From: Alistipes sp.
GTDB taxonomy: Bacteria > Bacteroidota > Bacteroidia > Bacteroidales > Rikenellaceae
Direction: 5' to 3'
Assembly (NCBI GenBank): GCA_017451685.1
Contig: JAFTNV010000006.1
Location: 1 to 52,909 of the forward strand
Length of the DNA: 52,909 nt
Shown here piece after piece: positions 52,774-52,909 of this stretch. The notes under the pieces are model-generated. The model was not told where the DNA came from. It did not search any database and saw only the letters and a list, made by a program, of their open reading frames with translations. A program made the translations under genes and the position numbers. Within the stretch, counting starts at the first letter, position 1; each line of letters opens with the position of its first letter.

Positions 52774-52909
52774 CTGTCCGCTAAACTTTCGTCATTAGAA
52801 TAAATAAGGGCTGATACCAGATTCGGTGTCAGCCCTTATGGTTACCTTTGTAGTCGCAAAACAAAATCAAATGTAACCATGGGCAAAAGTACACATTTTT
52901 TCGGACAGC
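52774..52909 (+). mobile_element. Left end of an insertion sequence, cut by the window edge
   Basis: The end begins near CTGTCCGCTAAACTTTCG. A strong hairpin, AAGGGCTGATACC (52806-52818) with GGTGTCAGCCCTT (52825-52837), lies between the tip and the transposase promoter (TACCTTTG, 52843-52850); such hairpins shield IS transposase genes from read-through. The transposase N-terminus follows. The exact boundary cannot be fixed without the right end. Confidence 0.6.
52879..52909 (+). CDS. Transposase N-terminus (partial), IS4-like
   Basis: Ten residues, MGKSTHFFGQ, before the window ends. This matches the usual first residues of Bacteroidota IS4-family transposases with an N-terminal DUF4372 domain (MxKSTxFxGQP). 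Identification rests on this short segment plus the IS-end context. Confidence 0.55.
   Translation, partial: MGKSTHFFGQ

Noticed and set aside
1-52909. tRNA or rRNA genes, prophage, restriction or other defence genes
   Set aside because: None recognised on either strand; all substantial ORFs are accounted for by housekeeping, envelope or surface functions.

Overview
The window looks like a chromosomal segment of a gut-type Bacteroidota, most likely Rikenellaceae/Alistipes-like. Supporting signs are Bacteroidota promoters (TTG or TTTG, 19-21 bp, then TAnnTTTG) in front of many genes, a DPE2-type 4-alpha-glucanotransferase with paired starch-binding domains, many small surface lipoproteins, a SUSP-free FISUMP lipoprotein, HU-CCDC81-like and DUF4294 proteins, and a GC-rich codon style (CGC, GCC, ACG). 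Genus is inference; no rRNA or tRNA is present to confirm it.

Layout. 1-3240: malQ and a HAD phosphatase on the minus strand. 3391-13325: one plus-strand operon encoding all of de novo UMP synthesis (pyrC-carA-carB-pyrK-pyrD-pyrF-pyrE-pyrB) behind a leader with a 37-codon ORF and a terminator-like hairpin. 13477-15780: two paralogous barrel-like outer membrane proteins and a lipoprotein. 15798-20087: minus-strand operon of a metal ABC permease, LptF/G, fmt, a DUF3575-like protein and a small lipoprotein. 20203-28774: mtaB, then a co-directional run of HAMP-only membrane sensor, TrkH, SPOR-like coiled-coil protein, FISUMP lipoprotein, acyl-ACP thioesterase and glycosyltransferase. 28769-33316: a choloylglycine-hydrolase-family protein (minus), ppdK and a small HTH protein. 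33317-36960: accessory region with repeats, a structured 5' leader, a 44-residue peptide, a fimbrillin-like lipoprotein and almost 1 kb of intergenic repeats. 36997-42282: HU-like membrane protein, sigma-54 activator, lptE, secG, tspO and rpsF-rpsR-rplI. 42692-46792: bamD-rpoZ-coaBC-recN. 46916-51126: tsaB, smpB, dnaG and DUF4294 (minus). 51160-52909: a hotdog thioesterase, a likely small RNA, an AraC regulator and the left end of an insertion sequence cut by the window edge.

The most striking observations are in the pyrimidine operon. The CarA glutaminase has lost all three catalytic triad positions (Cys to Asp251, His to Gln336, Glu to Asp338) while the fold and operon position are kept, which suggests an ammonia-dependent carbamoyl phosphate synthase. 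In the same operon the aspartate carbamoyltransferase carries at its C-terminus only the zinc knuckle of the regulatory chain PyrI, with no nucleotide-binding allosteric domain. Together with the leader hairpin this suggests that control of the pathway has moved from enzyme allostery and glutamine use toward transcription and free ammonia.

Other leads are a nested 166-bp inverted structure in the long leader upstream of the 44-residue peptide, two candidate small RNAs (about 48269-48404 plus, 51581-51685 minus), several families of intergenic hairpin and short-unit repeats, and three promoters placed 4-7 nt from start codons, implying leaderless mRNAs. No tRNA, rRNA, CRISPR array, prophage or obvious defence system was seen.
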